DNA from: Azospirillum oryzae
Lineage (GTDB): Bacteria; Pseudomonadota; Alphaproteobacteria; Azospirillales; Azospirillaceae
Length of the DNA: 64,000 nucleotides
Direction: 5' to 3'
NCBI RefSeq assembly: GCF_900177515.1
Contig: NZ_FXAK01000001.1
Coordinates: 124,001-188,000, forward strand
Made by a program: the position numbers and the translations under genes
Notes under the pieces: model-generated
What the model was told of the DNA's origin: nothing
The model's input: the letters and a program-made list of their open reading frames with translations, nothing else
Databases searched by the model: none
Part shown: in pieces, positions 52,540 through 61,730 of the stretch
How the letters are laid out: each line of letters opens with the position of its first letter
Numbering within the stretch: position 1 is the stretch's first letter

Positions 52540-53720
52540 GCCCGGATCAATTGCCACCCCACCCACGGGCCTCCGCGAGGCGCTTGCGGCTGGGCATGGT
52601 CGGCGGCGGCCAGGGCGCCTTCATCGGCGCCGTCCACCGCATCGCCGCCCGCATCGACGACCGCTATGAACTGGTCGCCGGCGCCTTGTCCTCCGACCCG
52701 GAGCGGGCGCGGGCCAGCGGGGCGGAGCTGTTCCTGGCGCCCGACCGCTGCTACGACGACTTCCACGCCATGGCGAAGGCGGAGGCGGCGCGCCCCGACG
52801 GCATCGACGCCGTCGCCATCGTCACGCCGAACCACCTGCACTACCCCGCAGCCAAGGCCTTCCTCCAGGCCGGCATCCACGTCATCTGCGACAAGCCGCT
52901 GGTCCACACGTTGGCGGAGGCGGAGGAACTGGCGGCCTTGGTGCGCAGCCGCGATCTCGTCTTCGTGCTGACCCACAATTACAGCGGCTATCCGATGATC
53001 CGGCAGGCCCGCGCCATGGTGGCGTCGGGCATGCTGGGCAAAATCCGGGTGGTGCAGGCCGAATATGCCCAGGACTGGCTGGCGACGGATCTGGAGGCCA
53101 GCGGCCAGAAGCAGGCGTCCTGGCGCACCGATCCGGCGCGGAGCGGCATCGCCGGCTGCATCGGCGACATCGGCACCCACGCCTTCCATCTGGCCGAGTT
53201 CGTCACCGGCCTCATTTGCACCGACCTCGCCGCCGACCTGACCGCCTTCGTCCCCAACCGGCGGCTGGACGACAACGCCCACATCATGATGCGCTTCGAC
53301 GGCGGCGCCCGCGGCATGCTGTGGGCCAGTCAGGTCTGCCCCGGCACCACCAACGGCCTGCGCCTGCGCGTCTTCGGCGAGGCCGGCGGCCTGGAATGGC
53401 AGCAGGAACAGCCCAACGAGCTGCGCTTCACCCCGCTGGGCGAACCGACCCGCACCCTGCTGCGTGCCGGTGCCGGCAGCCTGCCGGCGGCCACCTCCAT
53501 CTCCCGCACCCCCGCCGGCCATCCGGAGGGCTATCTGGAAGGCTTCGCCCAGATTTATCGCGACGCCGCCGACCTCATCGCCGCCCGCCTGGACGGCCGC
53601 CCCGCCCCCGCCGACGTGCCCCTGCCGACGGTGGAGGACGGCCTGCGCGGCGTGCGCTTCATCCACGGCGCTGTGGAGTCCAGCCGGCGCAATGCGGCAT
53701 GGGTGTCGTTGGCCGGTTAG
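52536..53720 (+). CDS. Gfo/Idh/MocA family oxidoreductase
   Basis: This 394-residue NAD(P)-dependent dehydrogenase has a Rossmann domain beginning RLGMVGGGQGAFIGAVHR. The family signature is VICDKPLVHTLAEAEEL, and the catalytic region CIGDIGTHAFHLAEFVTG carries the Asp and His of the Gfo/Idh active site. Substrates of the family are sugars, glycosides and inositols oxidised at a ring hydroxyl. Coupling by ATGA overlap to the isomerase, and co-direction with the sugar importer, suggest they degrade the imported compound. It resembles the longer IolG/LgdA/YcjS-like branch. Confidence 0.86.
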   Translation: MSPDQLPPHPRASARRLRLGMVGGGQGAFIGAVHRIAARIDDRYELVAGALSSDPERARASGAELFLAPDRCYDDFHAMAKAEAARPDGIDAVAIVTPNHLHYPAAKAFLQAGIHVICDKPLVHTLAEAEELAALVRSRDLVFVLTHNYSGYPMIRQARAMVASGMLGKIRVVQAEYAQDWLATDLEASGQKQASWRTDPARSGIAGCIGDIGTHAFHLAEFVTGLICTDLAADLTAFVPNRRLDDNAHIMMRFDGGARGMLWASQVCPGTTNGLRLRVFGEAGGLEWQQEQPNELRFTPLGEPTRTLLRAGAGSLPAATSISRTPAGHPEGYLEGFAQIYRDAADLIAARLDGRPAPADVPLPTVEDGLRGVRFIHGAVESSRRNAAWVSLAG

Positions 53721-53721
53721 T

Positions 53722-53881
53722 TCCCTCTCCCGCCCCGGGAGAGGGAGGGGACCCGCGCCGCAGGCGTGGGGAGGGTGAGGGGTGATCCAAGAAATCTGAA
53801 CCGCATGGCTTCGTGCCTTACCCCTCACCCTTCCCATGCTCCGCATGGGCCCCTTCCCTCTCCCGGGGCGGGAGAGGGAGT
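53722..53881. repeat. GC-rich intergenic palindromic element, copy D
   Basis: The block CCCTCTCCCGCCCCGGGAGAGGGA at the left is mirrored by CCCTCTCCCGGGGCGGGAGAGGGA at the right. GGGAGGGTGAGGGGT pairs with ACCCCTCACCC inside, giving a large cruciform with two terminal hairpins. It occupies the gap after the Gfo/Idh gene. The rest of this 348-base gap holds a terminator and the hydrolase leader. Confidence 0.75.
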
Positions 53882-53895
53882 TTGACCACCCCCGG

Positions 53896-53930
53896 AAAAG
53901 CCGGTCCTTTCGCAAAAGGGCCGGCTTTTT
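53896..53930. terminator. strong bidirectional intrinsic terminator
   Basis: AAAAGCCGGTCCTTT and AAAGGGCCGGCTTTTT form a 15-bp stem with a four-base loop, A-rich before and T-rich after. It ends the importer/isomerase/oxidoreductase transcript and isolates the following hydrolase. Confidence 0.85.
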
Positions 53931-54068
53931 GCGTTCCCGGCGGCGCAATGCGCAGAACCGGCAAAAGCCGTTCCGAAGAGGCAATCACCCTCTCCGCGCA
54001 TTCCGTACCATCCGTTCATCAAGACAGCCGGAGCCGGCCCAGCCCGCCCGGTCCTGAACGGACTACGC

Positions 54069-55064
54069 ATGACCACCCAGGAATTCCATCCCTCCCGCCG
54101 GACGGTCCTCTCCGGCAGCGCCGCCCTCGCCGTTGCGGGCAGCGGCCTGCTGGGCGCGCTCCCCGGCACCGCCGCCGCGGCCGAAAAGACGGCCACCCGT
54201 CAAGACCCGATCAAAGGAACGAAACCGATGCTCCAGGGCAGCCACGTCACCACCAAGGACGGCGTCCAGATCTACGTCAAGCAGTGGGGTCCGCAGACCG
54301 GCCAGCCGGTGGTCTTCAGCCATGGCTGGCCGCTGACCGGCGACGCCTTCGAAGACCAGATGATGTTCCTGGCCCAGCACGGCTACCGCACCATCGCCCA
54401 TGACCGCCGCGGCCATGGCCGCTCGTCGCAGCCGGGCTTCGGCAACGATCTCGACCATTACGCCGACGATCTGGCCGCGGTGACCGAGGCGCTGGACCTG
54501 AAGAACGCCGTCCATGTCGGCCACTCCACCGGCGGCGGCGAGGTCGCCCGCTACATCGGCCGCCACGGCGTGTCGCGCGTCGCCAAAGCGGTGCTGATCG
54601 GCGCCATCACGCCCATCATGGTGAAAACCGACTGGAACCCGGAAGGCGTTCCGCTGGAGGTGTTCGACGGCATCCGTGCCAGCGTGAAGGCCGACCGGTC
54701 GCAGTTCTTCAAGGACCTGACGATCCCCTTCTATGGCTACAACCGGCCCGGCGCCAAGGTCTCGCAGGGCGTCATCGACAGCTTCTGGCTGCAGGGCATG
54801 ATGGGCGGGCTTCAGGCCGAGTATGAATGCATCAAGGCCTTCTCCGAGACCGACCAGCGCGACGATCTGAAGAAGATGATCGTCCCGACGCTGGTGCTCC
54901 ATGGCGACGACGATCAGGTCGTCCCGCTCGCCACCACCGGCAAGGCCGCCGCGGCGATGCTGCCGAAGGGCACGCTGAAGGTCGTCGCCGGCGGTTCGCA
55001 CGGCATGTGCACCACCCAGAAGGACCTCGTGAACGAGGAACTGCTGGCCTTCATCCGCGCGTAA
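54069..55064 (+). CDS. Tat-exported alpha/beta hydrolase (non-haem haloperoxidase/esterase type)
   Basis: This 331-residue protein has a twin-arginine signal ([16 protein letters not shown], cleavage near ALPGTAAAA). The hydrolase domain has the oxyanion region [10 protein letters not shown], the nucleophile Ser153 in GHSTGGGE, the acid in [11 protein letters not shown] and the histidine in GGSHGMC. This GHSTGG elbow and the length match cofactor-free chloroperoxidases and arylesterases. It acts in the periplasm, which is unusual for this family. It is 158 bases upstream of the YcaC-like hydrolase on the same strand. Confidence 0.86.
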   Translation: MTTQEFHPSRRTVLSGSAALAVAGSGLLGALPGTAAAAEKTATRQDPIKGTKPMLQGSHVTTKDGVQIYVKQWGPQTGQPVVFSHGWPLTGDAFEDQMMFLAQHGYRTIAHDRRGHGRSSQPGFGNDLDHYADDLAAVTEALDLKNAVHVGHSTGGGEVARYIGRHGVSRVAKAVLIGAITPIMVKTDWNPEGVPLEVFDGIRASVKADRSQFFKDLTIPFYGYNRPGAKVSQGVIDSFWLQGMMGGLQAEYECIKAFSETDQRDDLKKMIVPTLVLHGDDDQVVPLATTGKAAAAMLPKGTLKVVAGGSHGMCTTQKDLVNEELLAFIRA

Positions 55065-55222
55065 CCGGGAAACCGGGGCACTGTCCTCCACGCAGCAACA
55101 ATCATGTTCTGACTGGTAGAATTGTCTCGAAATCCCGGCATGTGCCAATATCCCTTCAGACGGCGCCGACGACGAAAACGGCAGCCAACCCCTTAAAAAC
55201 CCACACGGAACAGGAAACGATC

Positions 55223-55909
55223 ATGACCTTCCCGGCCAAGTCGCTCATCAACGCCGACGACACCGTCTTCATCTTCATCGATCACCAGCCGCAGATGTCC
55301 TTCGGCGTGGTCAACATCGACCGCCAGCAGCTGAAGAACAACACCATCGCCCTGGCCAAGACCGCGAAGCTGTTCGGCGCCTCGACCATCGTGACCGCGG
55401 TGGAGACCGAGAGCTTCTCCGGCTACATCTGGCCGGAGCTGATGGACGTCCTGAAGCAGGACCCGATCGAGCGGACCTCGATGAACAGCTGGGATTCGGA
55501 AGAGCTGGTGGCCGCCGTCAAGGCGACCGGCAAGAAGAAGCTGGTCATCGCCGCGCTGTGGACCGAGGCCTGCCTGCTGTACCCGACCCTGTGCGCCATC
55601 GAGGAAGGCTTCGAGGTCTACATCGTCACCGACGCCTCGGGCGGCACCTCCCAGGAGGCCCATGACGCCGCGGTCCGCCGCATGGAGCAGGCCGGCGCCC
55701 ATTCCATCACCGCGATCAACGTCCTGCTGGAAATTCAGCGAGACTGGGCCAAGCGCGAGAGCTACGACGGCGTGATGAACATCGTGCGCGAGCATTTCGG
55801 CGCCTACGGCATGGGCGTCGATTACGCCTACACCATGGTCCACAAGGCCCCGCAGCGCGGCGAGTTCGCGCACAAGGTGACCGGCGCCGCCGCGCACGAA
55901 CATGCGTAA
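55223..55909 (+). CDS. isochorismatase-like cysteine hydrolase, YcaC type
   Basis: This 228-residue cytoplasmic hydrolase of the isochorismatase/nicotinamidase superfamily has Asp20 in FIFIDHQPQMSF and the nucleophile Cys117 in ALWTEACLLYPTL. The usual non-proline cis peptide region immediately precedes the cysteine, and VTDASGGTSQEAHD follows. It resembles E. coli YcaC, whose substrate is unknown. A CAGGAAA ribosome site precedes the start. The XapX gene follows at 79 bases, a neighbourhood often seen with stress- or aldehyde-responsive operons. Confidence 0.86.
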   Translation: MTFPAKSLINADDTVFIFIDHQPQMSFGVVNIDRQQLKNNTIALAKTAKLFGASTIVTAVETESFSGYIWPELMDVLKQDPIERTSMNSWDSEELVAAVKATGKKKLVIAALWTEACLLYPTLCAIEEGFEVYIVTDASGGTSQEAHDAAVRRMEQAGAHSITAINVLLEIQRDWAKRESYDGVMNIVREHFGAYGMGVDYAYTMVHKAPQRGEFAHKVTGAAAHEHA

Positions 55910-55988
55910 CCGGCACGCCTGATCCTGTCCCCGGTGCCCGGTTCCGGCCGGGCACCGGCCCCAATCTACAGACCGGGAGACCGGACCC

Positions 55989-56279
55989 ATGATGCCCTAT
56001 CTCCTTTCGGCCGGCGCCGGTATCCTGGTCGGCGTCATCTATGCGCTGATCGGCGTCCGCTCGCCGGCACCGCCGACCATCGCGCTGATCGGACTGCTCG
56101 GCATGCTGGTCGGCGAGCAGGTGGTGCCGGTGGTCAAGCGCATGATCGCCGGCGAACCGGTCGTCGCCTTCATCCAGACCGACTGCGCCCGCCATGTGCT
56201 GGGTCCGCAGGCCGGAGCCGACAAGCCGCCGGCCGATCTGGTTCAGGCCGACGAGGCCGGCAAGGGAAAGAAGGCATGA
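55989..56279 (+). CDS. XapX domain (DUF1427) small membrane protein
   Basis: This is a 96-residue protein with two hydrophobic helices (LLSAGAGILVGVIYALIGVRSPAPPTIALIGLLGMLVGEQVVP) that define the XapX domain, followed by a hydrophilic tail. The conserved Y-A-x-x-G-V-R-S-P-A-P-P loop is intact. The function of the family is unknown; it was named from the xanthosine operon. The stop overlaps the amidohydrolase start by four bases, so the two products are probably made together. Confidence 0.85.
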   Translation: MMPYLLSAGAGILVGVIYALIGVRSPAPPTIALIGLLGMLVGEQVVPVVKRMIAGEPVVAFIQTDCARHVLGPQAGADKPPADLVQADEAGKGKKA

Positions 56280-58273
56280 TGCCGCCCGCCCCTCCCGCCG
56301 TCACCCGCCGCAAGGCGATGGCGGGCAGCGCCGCCGCCTCGCTGCTCGCCGCGCCGCTGCTGTCCACCCTCGCGTCCAGACCCGGGAATGCCGCCATGCC
56401 CAACACCGCACCCACTGGTGACCTGATCCTCGTCAACGCCAAGGTCACCACGCTCGACCGCGCCAACCCGCAGGCCGGCGCCGTCGCCATCCGCGACGGA
56501 CGCTTCCTCGCCGTCGGCACGGAGGCCGAGGTGCGCGCCGCGGCGCCCCAGGCGACGGTGATCGACGCCAAGGGCCGGCGCGTGATCCCCGGGCTGATCG
56601 ACAGCCACATGCACATCATCCGCGGCGGCCTGAACTACAACATGGAGCTGCGCTGGGACGGCGTGCCGAGCCTCGCCGACGCGATGGCGATGCTGAAGCA
56701 GCAGGCGGCGATCACCCCGGCGCCACAATGGGTCCGCGTCGTCGGCGGCTTCACCGAGCACCAGTTCGCCGAAAAGCGCCTGCCGACCATCGAGGAACTG
56801 AACGCCGCCGCCCCCGACACGCCGGTGTTCATCCTGCACCTCTATGACCGCGCCCTGCTGAACGCCGCGGCCCTGCGCGCCGTCGGCTATACCAAGGACA
56901 CCCAGAATCCGCCGGGCGGCGAGATCGTGCGCGACGCCGCCGGCAATCCGACCGGCCTGCTGCTGGCCCAGCCCAACGCGACGATCCTCTATTCGACGCT
57001 GGCCAAGGGTCCGAAGCTGCCGCCCGAGTACCAGCTGAACTCCACCCGCCATTTCATGCGCGAGATGAACCGGCTGGGCGTGACCGGGGTGATCGACGCC
57101 GGCGGCGGTTACCAGAACTATCCCGACGATTACGCCATCATCGAAAAGCTGCATGCCGACGGCGAGCTGACGCTGCGCATCAGCTACAACCTGTTCACCC
57201 AGAAGCCGAAGGAGGAGCTGTCCGATTTCGCCGGCTGGGCGAAGAAGGTCAAGCCCGGCGACGGCGACGACAGCTATCGCCACAACGGCGCCGGCGAGAT
57301 GCTGGTCTATTCCGCCGCCGACTTCGAGGATTTCCGCGTCGCCCGCCCCGACATGCCGCCGAACATGGAAGGCGATCTGGAACCGGTGATCCGCCTGCTG
57401 GCCGAGAACCGCTGGCCCTGGCGCCTGCACGCCACCTATGACCAGACCATCAGCCGCGCGCTGGACGTGTTCGAGACGGTCAACCGCGACATCCCCTTCG
57501 ACGGGCTGCACTGGTTCTTCGACCATGCCGAGACGATCAGTGACCGCAACATCGACCGCATCGCCGCCCTCGGCGGCGGCATCGCCGTCCAGCACCGCAT
57601 GGCCTATCAGGGCGAATATTTCGTCGAGCGCTACGGCACCAAGGCGGCCGAACGCACCCCGCCCATTGCGAAGATGATGGCGGCCGGCGTGCCGGTCGGC
57701 GCCGGCACCGACGCCACCCGCGTCGCCAGCTACAACCCATGGGTCTCCCTGTCTTGGCTGGTGACCGGCAAGACGGTTGGCGGCCTCGGCCTCTATCCCC
57801 AGGCCAACCTGATAGACCGCGAGACCGCTCTGCGGCTGTGGACGGAGGCCAACACCTGGTTCTCCAACGAGCAGGGCAAGAAGGGCCAGATCAAGGCCGG
57901 CCAGCTGGCCGATCTCGCCGTGCTGTCCGACGACTTCTTCTCGGTTTCGGAGGACCGAATCGCCCATCTGAACTCGGTGCTGACCATCCTCGGCGGCGCG
58001 GTCGTGCATGGCGAGGGCGATTACGGCCCGCTGGCGCCGCAACTGCCCAAGCCGATGCCGGACTGGTCGCCGGTGCGGACCTTCGGCGGCTATTACAAGT
58101 CGGCCGACAGCGCGTCGGGCGACCAGCGCAAGGCGCTCGCCTCGGCCTGCGGCTGCGCCACCGGCTGCGGCGTCCACGGCCACGACCACGCCGCCGCCTA
58201 CGCCACCGATGTCCCGGCCGCCGACGTGCAGTCCTTCTGGGGCGCTCTCGGCTGCGGTTGCTGGGCGGTGTAA
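56276..58273 (+). CDS. Tat-exported amidohydrolase (YtcJ-like) with Cys/His-rich C-terminal tail
   Basis: This is a 665-residue metal-dependent hydrolase. A twin-arginine signal (TRRKAMAGSAAASLLA) is followed by the urease-like barrel: PGLIDSHMH, the RLHATYD histidine, LHWFFDHAE and VGAGTDATR. The length and the split N-terminal beta domain match amidohydrolase family 3. The last 43 residues are unusual: Cys625, Cys627, Cys631, His634, His636, His638, Cys660 and Cys662 could bind a metal. Two ATG codons in tandem overlap the XapX stop. It probably cleaves an amide in the periplasm, but the substrate is unknown. Confidence 0.86.
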   Translation: MMPPAPPAVTRRKAMAGSAAASLLAAPLLSTLASRPGNAAMPNTAPTGDLILVNAKVTTLDRANPQAGAVAIRDGRFLAVGTEAEVRAAAPQATVIDAKGRRVIPGLIDSHMHIIRGGLNYNMELRWDGVPSLADAMAMLKQQAAITPAPQWVRVVGGFTEHQFAEKRLPTIEELNAAAPDTPVFILHLYDRALLNAAALRAVGYTKDTQNPPGGEIVRDAAGNPTGLLLAQPNATILYSTLAKGPKLPPEYQLNSTRHFMREMNRLGVTGVIDAGGGYQNYPDDYAIIEKLHADGELTLRISYNLFTQKPKEELSDFAGWAKKVKPGDGDDSYRHNGAGEMLVYSAADFEDFRVARPDMPPNMEGDLEPVIRLLAENRWPWRLHATYDQTISRALDVFETVNRDIPFDGLHWFFDHAETISDRNIDRIAALGGGIAVQHRMAYQGEYFVERYGTKAAERTPPIAKMMAAGVPVGAGTDATRVASYNPWVSLSWLVTGKTVGGLGLYPQANLIDRETALRLWTEANTWFSNEQGKKGQIKAGQLADLAVLSDDFFSVSEDRIAHLNSVLTILGGAVVHGEGDYGPLAPQLPKPMPDWSPVRTFGGYYKSADSASGDQRKALASACGCATGCGVHGHDHAAAYATDVPAADVQSFWGALGCGCWAV

Positions 58274-58291
58274 GGCTGTCCCCCCAAAACT

Positions 58292-58314
58292 CCCTCTCCC
58301 GGGGCGGGAGAGGG
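58292..58314. repeat. short GC-rich hairpin, related to element D
   Basis: CCCTCTCCC and GGGAGAGGG are perfect 9-base arms around GGGGC. The unit is the same as the hairpin arms of copy D. It lies between the amidohydrolase and DoxX genes and may be a processing or attenuation site rather than a full terminator. Confidence 0.6.
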
Positions 58315-58344
58315 CGATTCCCCCCAACCCGGAACACCCCCGCC

Positions 58345-58791
58345 ATGACCCTCCGCTCCTTCGAAGGCCCGGCAGAGCGCATCGTCGACCGCATCCTCGA
58401 CTGGGACGGCACATGGCTGCTGGCCCGGCTGGCGCTGGTGGGTGCCTACCTGCTCGGCGGGCTGGTGAAGCTGACCGACTGGCCGGGCGCCGTCGCCGAA
58501 CAGGCGCATTTCGGCCTCGCCCCGCCGGCGCTCTGGGCGGCGTTGACCATCCTGGTCGAGCTGGTCGGCCCGCTGCTGATCCTGCTGGACCGCACGCTGT
58601 GGCTGGGCGCCGGCGCACTCGGCGTCTTCACCGTTCTGGCCGCCCTGATCGCCAATGATTTCTGGACGATGGCGGGACCGGAGCGCTTCATGGCCACCAA
58701 TGCCTTCTTCGAGCATATCGGGCTGGTCGGCGGCTTCGTCCTGGCGGCGATCGTCTCGCGGATGCGCCGCCGCCTCGGCCCGAACGCCTGA
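58345..58791 (+). CDS. DoxX family membrane protein
   Basis: This is a 148-residue protein with four hydrophobic helices and the DoxX pattern: ARLALVGAYLLGGLVKLTDWPGAV, an ALWAALTILVELVGPLLILL helix and a closing ATNAFFEHIGLVGGFVLAA helix. Bacterial DoxX proteins have been linked to oxidative and thiol stress (MRC complex in mycobacteria) and to quinone-related electron transfer, but the role here is open. It follows the amidohydrolase and precedes a DUF1275 gene by 15 bases. Confidence 0.82.
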   Translation: MTLRSFEGPAERIVDRILDWDGTWLLARLALVGAYLLGGLVKLTDWPGAVAEQAHFGLAPPALWAALTILVELVGPLLILLDRTLWLGAGALGVFTVLAALIANDFWTMAGPERFMATNAFFEHIGLVGGFVLAAIVSRMRRRLGPNA

Positions 58792-58806
58792 CCAAGGGGA
58801 AGCACC

Positions 58807-59520
58807 ATGGCCCCGCCCTCTCCCCCCGCCTCCCAGCCGATTGCAGCGCCGCTGCCCTGGCTGCTGATGCTGCTGTCGGTGACCACCGGGCTGGTCGACG
58901 CCACCAGCGTGCTCGGCCTCGACAAGGTGTTCACCGCCAATATGACCGGCAACATCGTCTTTCTCGGCTTCGCCGCCGCCGGCACACCGGGCTTCGACGT
59001 CGCCCCCTACCTGACGGCGATCTGCGCCTTCCTGATCGGCGCGCTGATCGCCGGCCGCACCGGCAAGGCCCATGCCGGCCGGCCGCTGCGGCGCTGGCTG
59101 CTGAAGGCCGCCGCCATCGAGGCCGGGTTGCTGTGGCTGGCCGCCCTGCTGGCATGGCTGCGCCAGGGCGGAGAGGTGTCGGCTGCCAGCTTCTACGGCA
59201 TCATCCTGCTGACCGCGCTGGCGATGGGCTTCCGCAACGCGACGATCCGCCAGTTGAAGGTGCCCGACCTGACCACCACGGTGCTGACCCTGACGCTGAC
59301 CGGATTGGCGGCCGATTCCCGGCTGGCCGGCGGGGCCGACACCAATTGGATCCGCCGCATCGGCAGCGTCGTCGCCATCTTCATCGGCGCCGCCATCGGT
59401 GCCGCGCTGGTGGCGCACAGCGGCCTCGCCGCGCCGCTGCTGCTGGCCGGCGCGCTGGGTCTGGTCGGCACCGCCGCCTGCGCCCTGCATCCCGCCGCCG
59501 CCACCCCGGCCGCCGCCTGA
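58807..59520 (+). CDS. YoaK/DUF1275 family membrane protein
   Basis: This is a 237-residue protein with six or seven hydrophobic segments. It matches DUF1275 by LLSVTTGLVDATSVLGLDKVFTANMTGNIVFLGFA and FRNATIRQLKVPDLTTTVLTLTLTGLAADS. The function is unknown; a transporter role has been suggested for the family. It is the last gene of the run that begins at the Tat hydrolase or the XapX gene, 15 bases after DoxX. Confidence 0.85.
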   Translation: MAPPSPPASQPIAAPLPWLLMLLSVTTGLVDATSVLGLDKVFTANMTGNIVFLGFAAAGTPGFDVAPYLTAICAFLIGALIAGRTGKAHAGRPLRRWLLKAAAIEAGLLWLAALLAWLRQGGEVSAASFYGIILLTALAMGFRNATIRQLKVPDLTTTVLTLTLTGLAADSRLAGGADTNWIRRIGSVVAIFIGAAIGAALVAHSGLAAPLLLAGALGLVGTAACALHPAAATPAAA

Positions 59521-59556
59521 TCCCCTTTGCCCCTTCCGGCGCGGGAGAGGGCGTTG

Positions 59557-60621
59557 TTACGCCGCCTCCCCCACCGGTGCCGGCTTGGCAGCCCGCAGGA
59601 TCATGCCGAACAGGTCGCGCGGCTCGTCCGGGTCGGCCAGCATGTCCAGATTCTCGTAGAAGCCGGTCCCCGCCACCTTGTCGCGGACATAGCGCAGGGC
59701 GGAGAAGTCCTCCGTCGCGAAACCCACCGAATCGAACAGCGTGATCTGCCGCGCATCGCGCCGGCCGACCGCCTGCCCGGTCATCACCGTCCACAGCTCC
59801 GTCACCGGATGGTCGGGGGCCAGTTGCTGGATCTCGCCCTCGATCCGCGTCTGCGGCGGATATTCGACGAAGATGTCCGACCGCAGCAGGATGTCGCGGT
59901 GCAGTTCCGTCTTGCCGGGGCAGTCGCCGCCGACCGCGTTGATGTGCACGCCCGCCCCGACCATGTTGTCGGTCAGGATGGTGGCATACTGCTTGTCGGC
60001 CGTGACGGTGGTGATGATCTGCGCGCCTTCCACCGCCTCCTCGGTCGATTTGCAGGCGGTGATCTCGAAACCCTGGTCGCGCAGGTTGCGCACGCATTTC
60101 TGCGTCGCCACCGGGTCGATGTCGTAGAGCCGAAGCTTGCGGATGCCCAGCAGCGCCTTGAAGGCCAGCGCCTGGAACTCCGCCTGGGCACCGTTGCCGA
60201 TGATCGCCATGCAGGAGGCATCCTTCGGCGCAAGATGCTTGGCGGCGACGGCCGACGTCGCGGCGGTGCGCAGCGCCGTCAGGATCGTCATCTCCGTCAT
60301 CAGCACCGGATAGCCGTTGCCGACATCGGCCAGCACGCCGAAGGCGGTGACGGTCTGCCGCCCTTCCCGCATGTTCTTCGGATGGCCGTTGACGTACTTG
60401 AAGCCGTAGGTGCGGCCGTCGCTGGTCGGCATCAGCTCGATCACGCCCTCCGCACTGTGCGAGGCCACCCGCGGCGTCTTGTCGAAGCTCTCCCAGCGGC
60501 GGAAATCCTCCTCCACATAGGCCGACAGCTCGGTCAGGAAACGCTCCACGCCGATGTGCAGCACCAGCTTCATCATATGATCGACGCTGACGAAGGGAAC
60601 GAGGTTCAGGTTCGGGATCAT
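59557..60621 (-). CDS. ocd: ornithine cyclodeaminase
   Basis: This 354-residue enzyme of the mu-crystallin family converts ornithine to proline and ammonia with NAD. Markers are GFKYVNGHPKN (substrate lysine region), the Rossmann motif IIGNGAQAEFQALAF, VTADKQYATIL and GAGVHINAVGGDCPGKTELH with the catalytic aspartate. It lies 19 bases after arginase on the same strand, giving an arginine to ornithine to proline route. It is probably controlled by the divergent Lrp regulator. Confidence 0.92.
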   Translation of the reverse strand: MIPNLNLVPFVSVDHMMKLVLHIGVERFLTELSAYVEEDFRRWESFDKTPRVASHSAEGVIELMPTSDGRTYGFKYVNGHPKNMREGRQTVTAFGVLADVGNGYPVLMTEMTILTALRTAATSAVAAKHLAPKDASCMAIIGNGAQAEFQALAFKALLGIRKLRLYDIDPVATQKCVRNLRDQGFEITACKSTEEAVEGAQIITTVTADKQYATILTDNMVGAGVHINAVGGDCPGKTELHRDILLRSDIFVEYPPQTRIEGEIQQLAPDHPVTELWTVMTGQAVGRRDARQITLFDSVGFATEDFSALRYVRDKVAGTGFYENLDMLADPDEPRDLFGMILRAAKPAPVGEAA

Positions 60622-60640
60622 GGTCGGACGCTCCAGTCGA

Positions 60641-61591
60641 TCAAAAGCTGCGGGTGGGATAGTCGAGGACGCGGCGCCCCATCAGGCTGGCCAGCAGTTC
60701 CACCATCAGGGTCGCGGTGCGGCCGCGCTCGTCCAGGAAGGGGTTCAGCTCCACCAGATCGACGCTGCTGACCAGACCGGTGTCGTGCAGCATCTCCATG
60801 ACCAGATGCGCCTCGCGGAAGGTGGCGCCGCCGGGAACCGTGGTGCCGACGCCGGGCGCGATGGCGGGATCGAGGAAATCGACATCCAGGCTGACATGCA
60901 GCAGCCCGTCCGCCTCCACCACCCGCTGCAGGAACGGGCGCAGCAGGGCGACGATGCCGTGCTCGTCGATCTTGCGCATGTCGTGGACGGTGATGCCGGA
61001 GGTCTCCAGCGCCCGCCGCTCGGCCGGATCGACGCTGCGGATGCCCATCATGCAGACATTGTGCGGGTCGAGCCGCGCCGGCGGCGGCGGGAAATAGCCG
61101 TCGAAGCCGGCGCGGCCGGTGGCATAGGCCATCGGCACGCCATGCAGATTGCCGCTCTCCGTCGTTTCAAGCGTGTGGAAGTCCGGATGGGCGTCCAGCC
61201 ACAGCACGAACAGCGGGCGCCGCATCTCGGCGGCGCGCTGCGCCAGTCCGGTCAGGGTGCCGGCGGCAAGGCTGTGGTCGCCGCCCATGAAGATCGGCAT
61301 GGCGTCCTGCCCGGCGCTCGCCTCATAGGCGATCTGCGACAGCGCGGCGGTCCAGCCCGCCACCTCCGGCAGGAATTTCAGCGCGGCGTTGCCATGCGCC
61401 ATCGGCCGCTGCGGTAGCGGCGCCACATTGCCGAGGTCGGTGACGCTGTGGCCCAAATCCGACAGCGCCTTTGCGATGCCGGCGGTGCGGAAGGCACTGG
61501 GCCCCATTTCGCAGCCAAGCCGGCCCGCCCCGTCCTGCACCGGCACGCCGACCAGCCGGCACTGCTTCGTCTTTGTCTTCTGGAAGGACAT
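60641..61591 (-). CDS. rocF: arginase
   Basis: This 316-residue ureohydrolase has the complete dinuclear manganese signature: MGGDHSLAAG, WLDAHPDFHT and SLDVDFLDPAIAPG, with the substrate-binding NLHGVPMAYATG segment. It releases urea and ornithine from arginine; ornithine is then used by the adjacent cyclodeaminase. The N-terminus (RLVGVPVQDGAGRLGCEMGP) is typical of true arginase rather than agmatinase. It is divergent from an Lrp-type regulator across 139 bases. Confidence 0.92.
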   Translation of the reverse strand: MSFQKTKTKQCRLVGVPVQDGAGRLGCEMGPSAFRTAGIAKALSDLGHSVTDLGNVAPLPQRPMAHGNAALKFLPEVAGWTAALSQIAYEASAGQDAMPIFMGGDHSLAAGTLTGLAQRAAEMRRPLFVLWLDAHPDFHTLETTESGNLHGVPMAYATGRAGFDGYFPPPPARLDPHNVCMMGIRSVDPAERRALETSGITVHDMRKIDEHGIVALLRPFLQRVVEADGLLHVSLDVDFLDPAIAPGVGTTVPGGATFREAHLVMEMLHDTGLVSSVDLVELNPFLDERGRTATLMVELLASLMGRRVLDYPTRSF

Positions 61592-61658
61592 TGTTTGGTC
61601 TCTCGCCTGTTCCTCTCACCAGCAAACCACAGGATTCCGGCGGAACGGACAGGGCAAT

Positions 61659-61687
61659 TTGACAAATGTCACCATTCGCCCTACCAA
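61659..61687 (+). promoter_or_regulatory. putative promoter and operator of the Lrp gene
   Basis: TTGACA (61659-61664) and TACCAA (61682-61687) are separated by 17 bases. Superimposed on the -35 box is a palindrome, TGACA-AA-TGTCA (61660-61671). It lies in the divergent region between arginase and the Lrp gene, where an Lrp-family protein would be expected to bind. Confidence 0.55.
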
Positions 61688-61730
61688 ACTGGACAGCCAA
61701 GCTTGCCAGAATGTCGAAGGGCCTCACACA

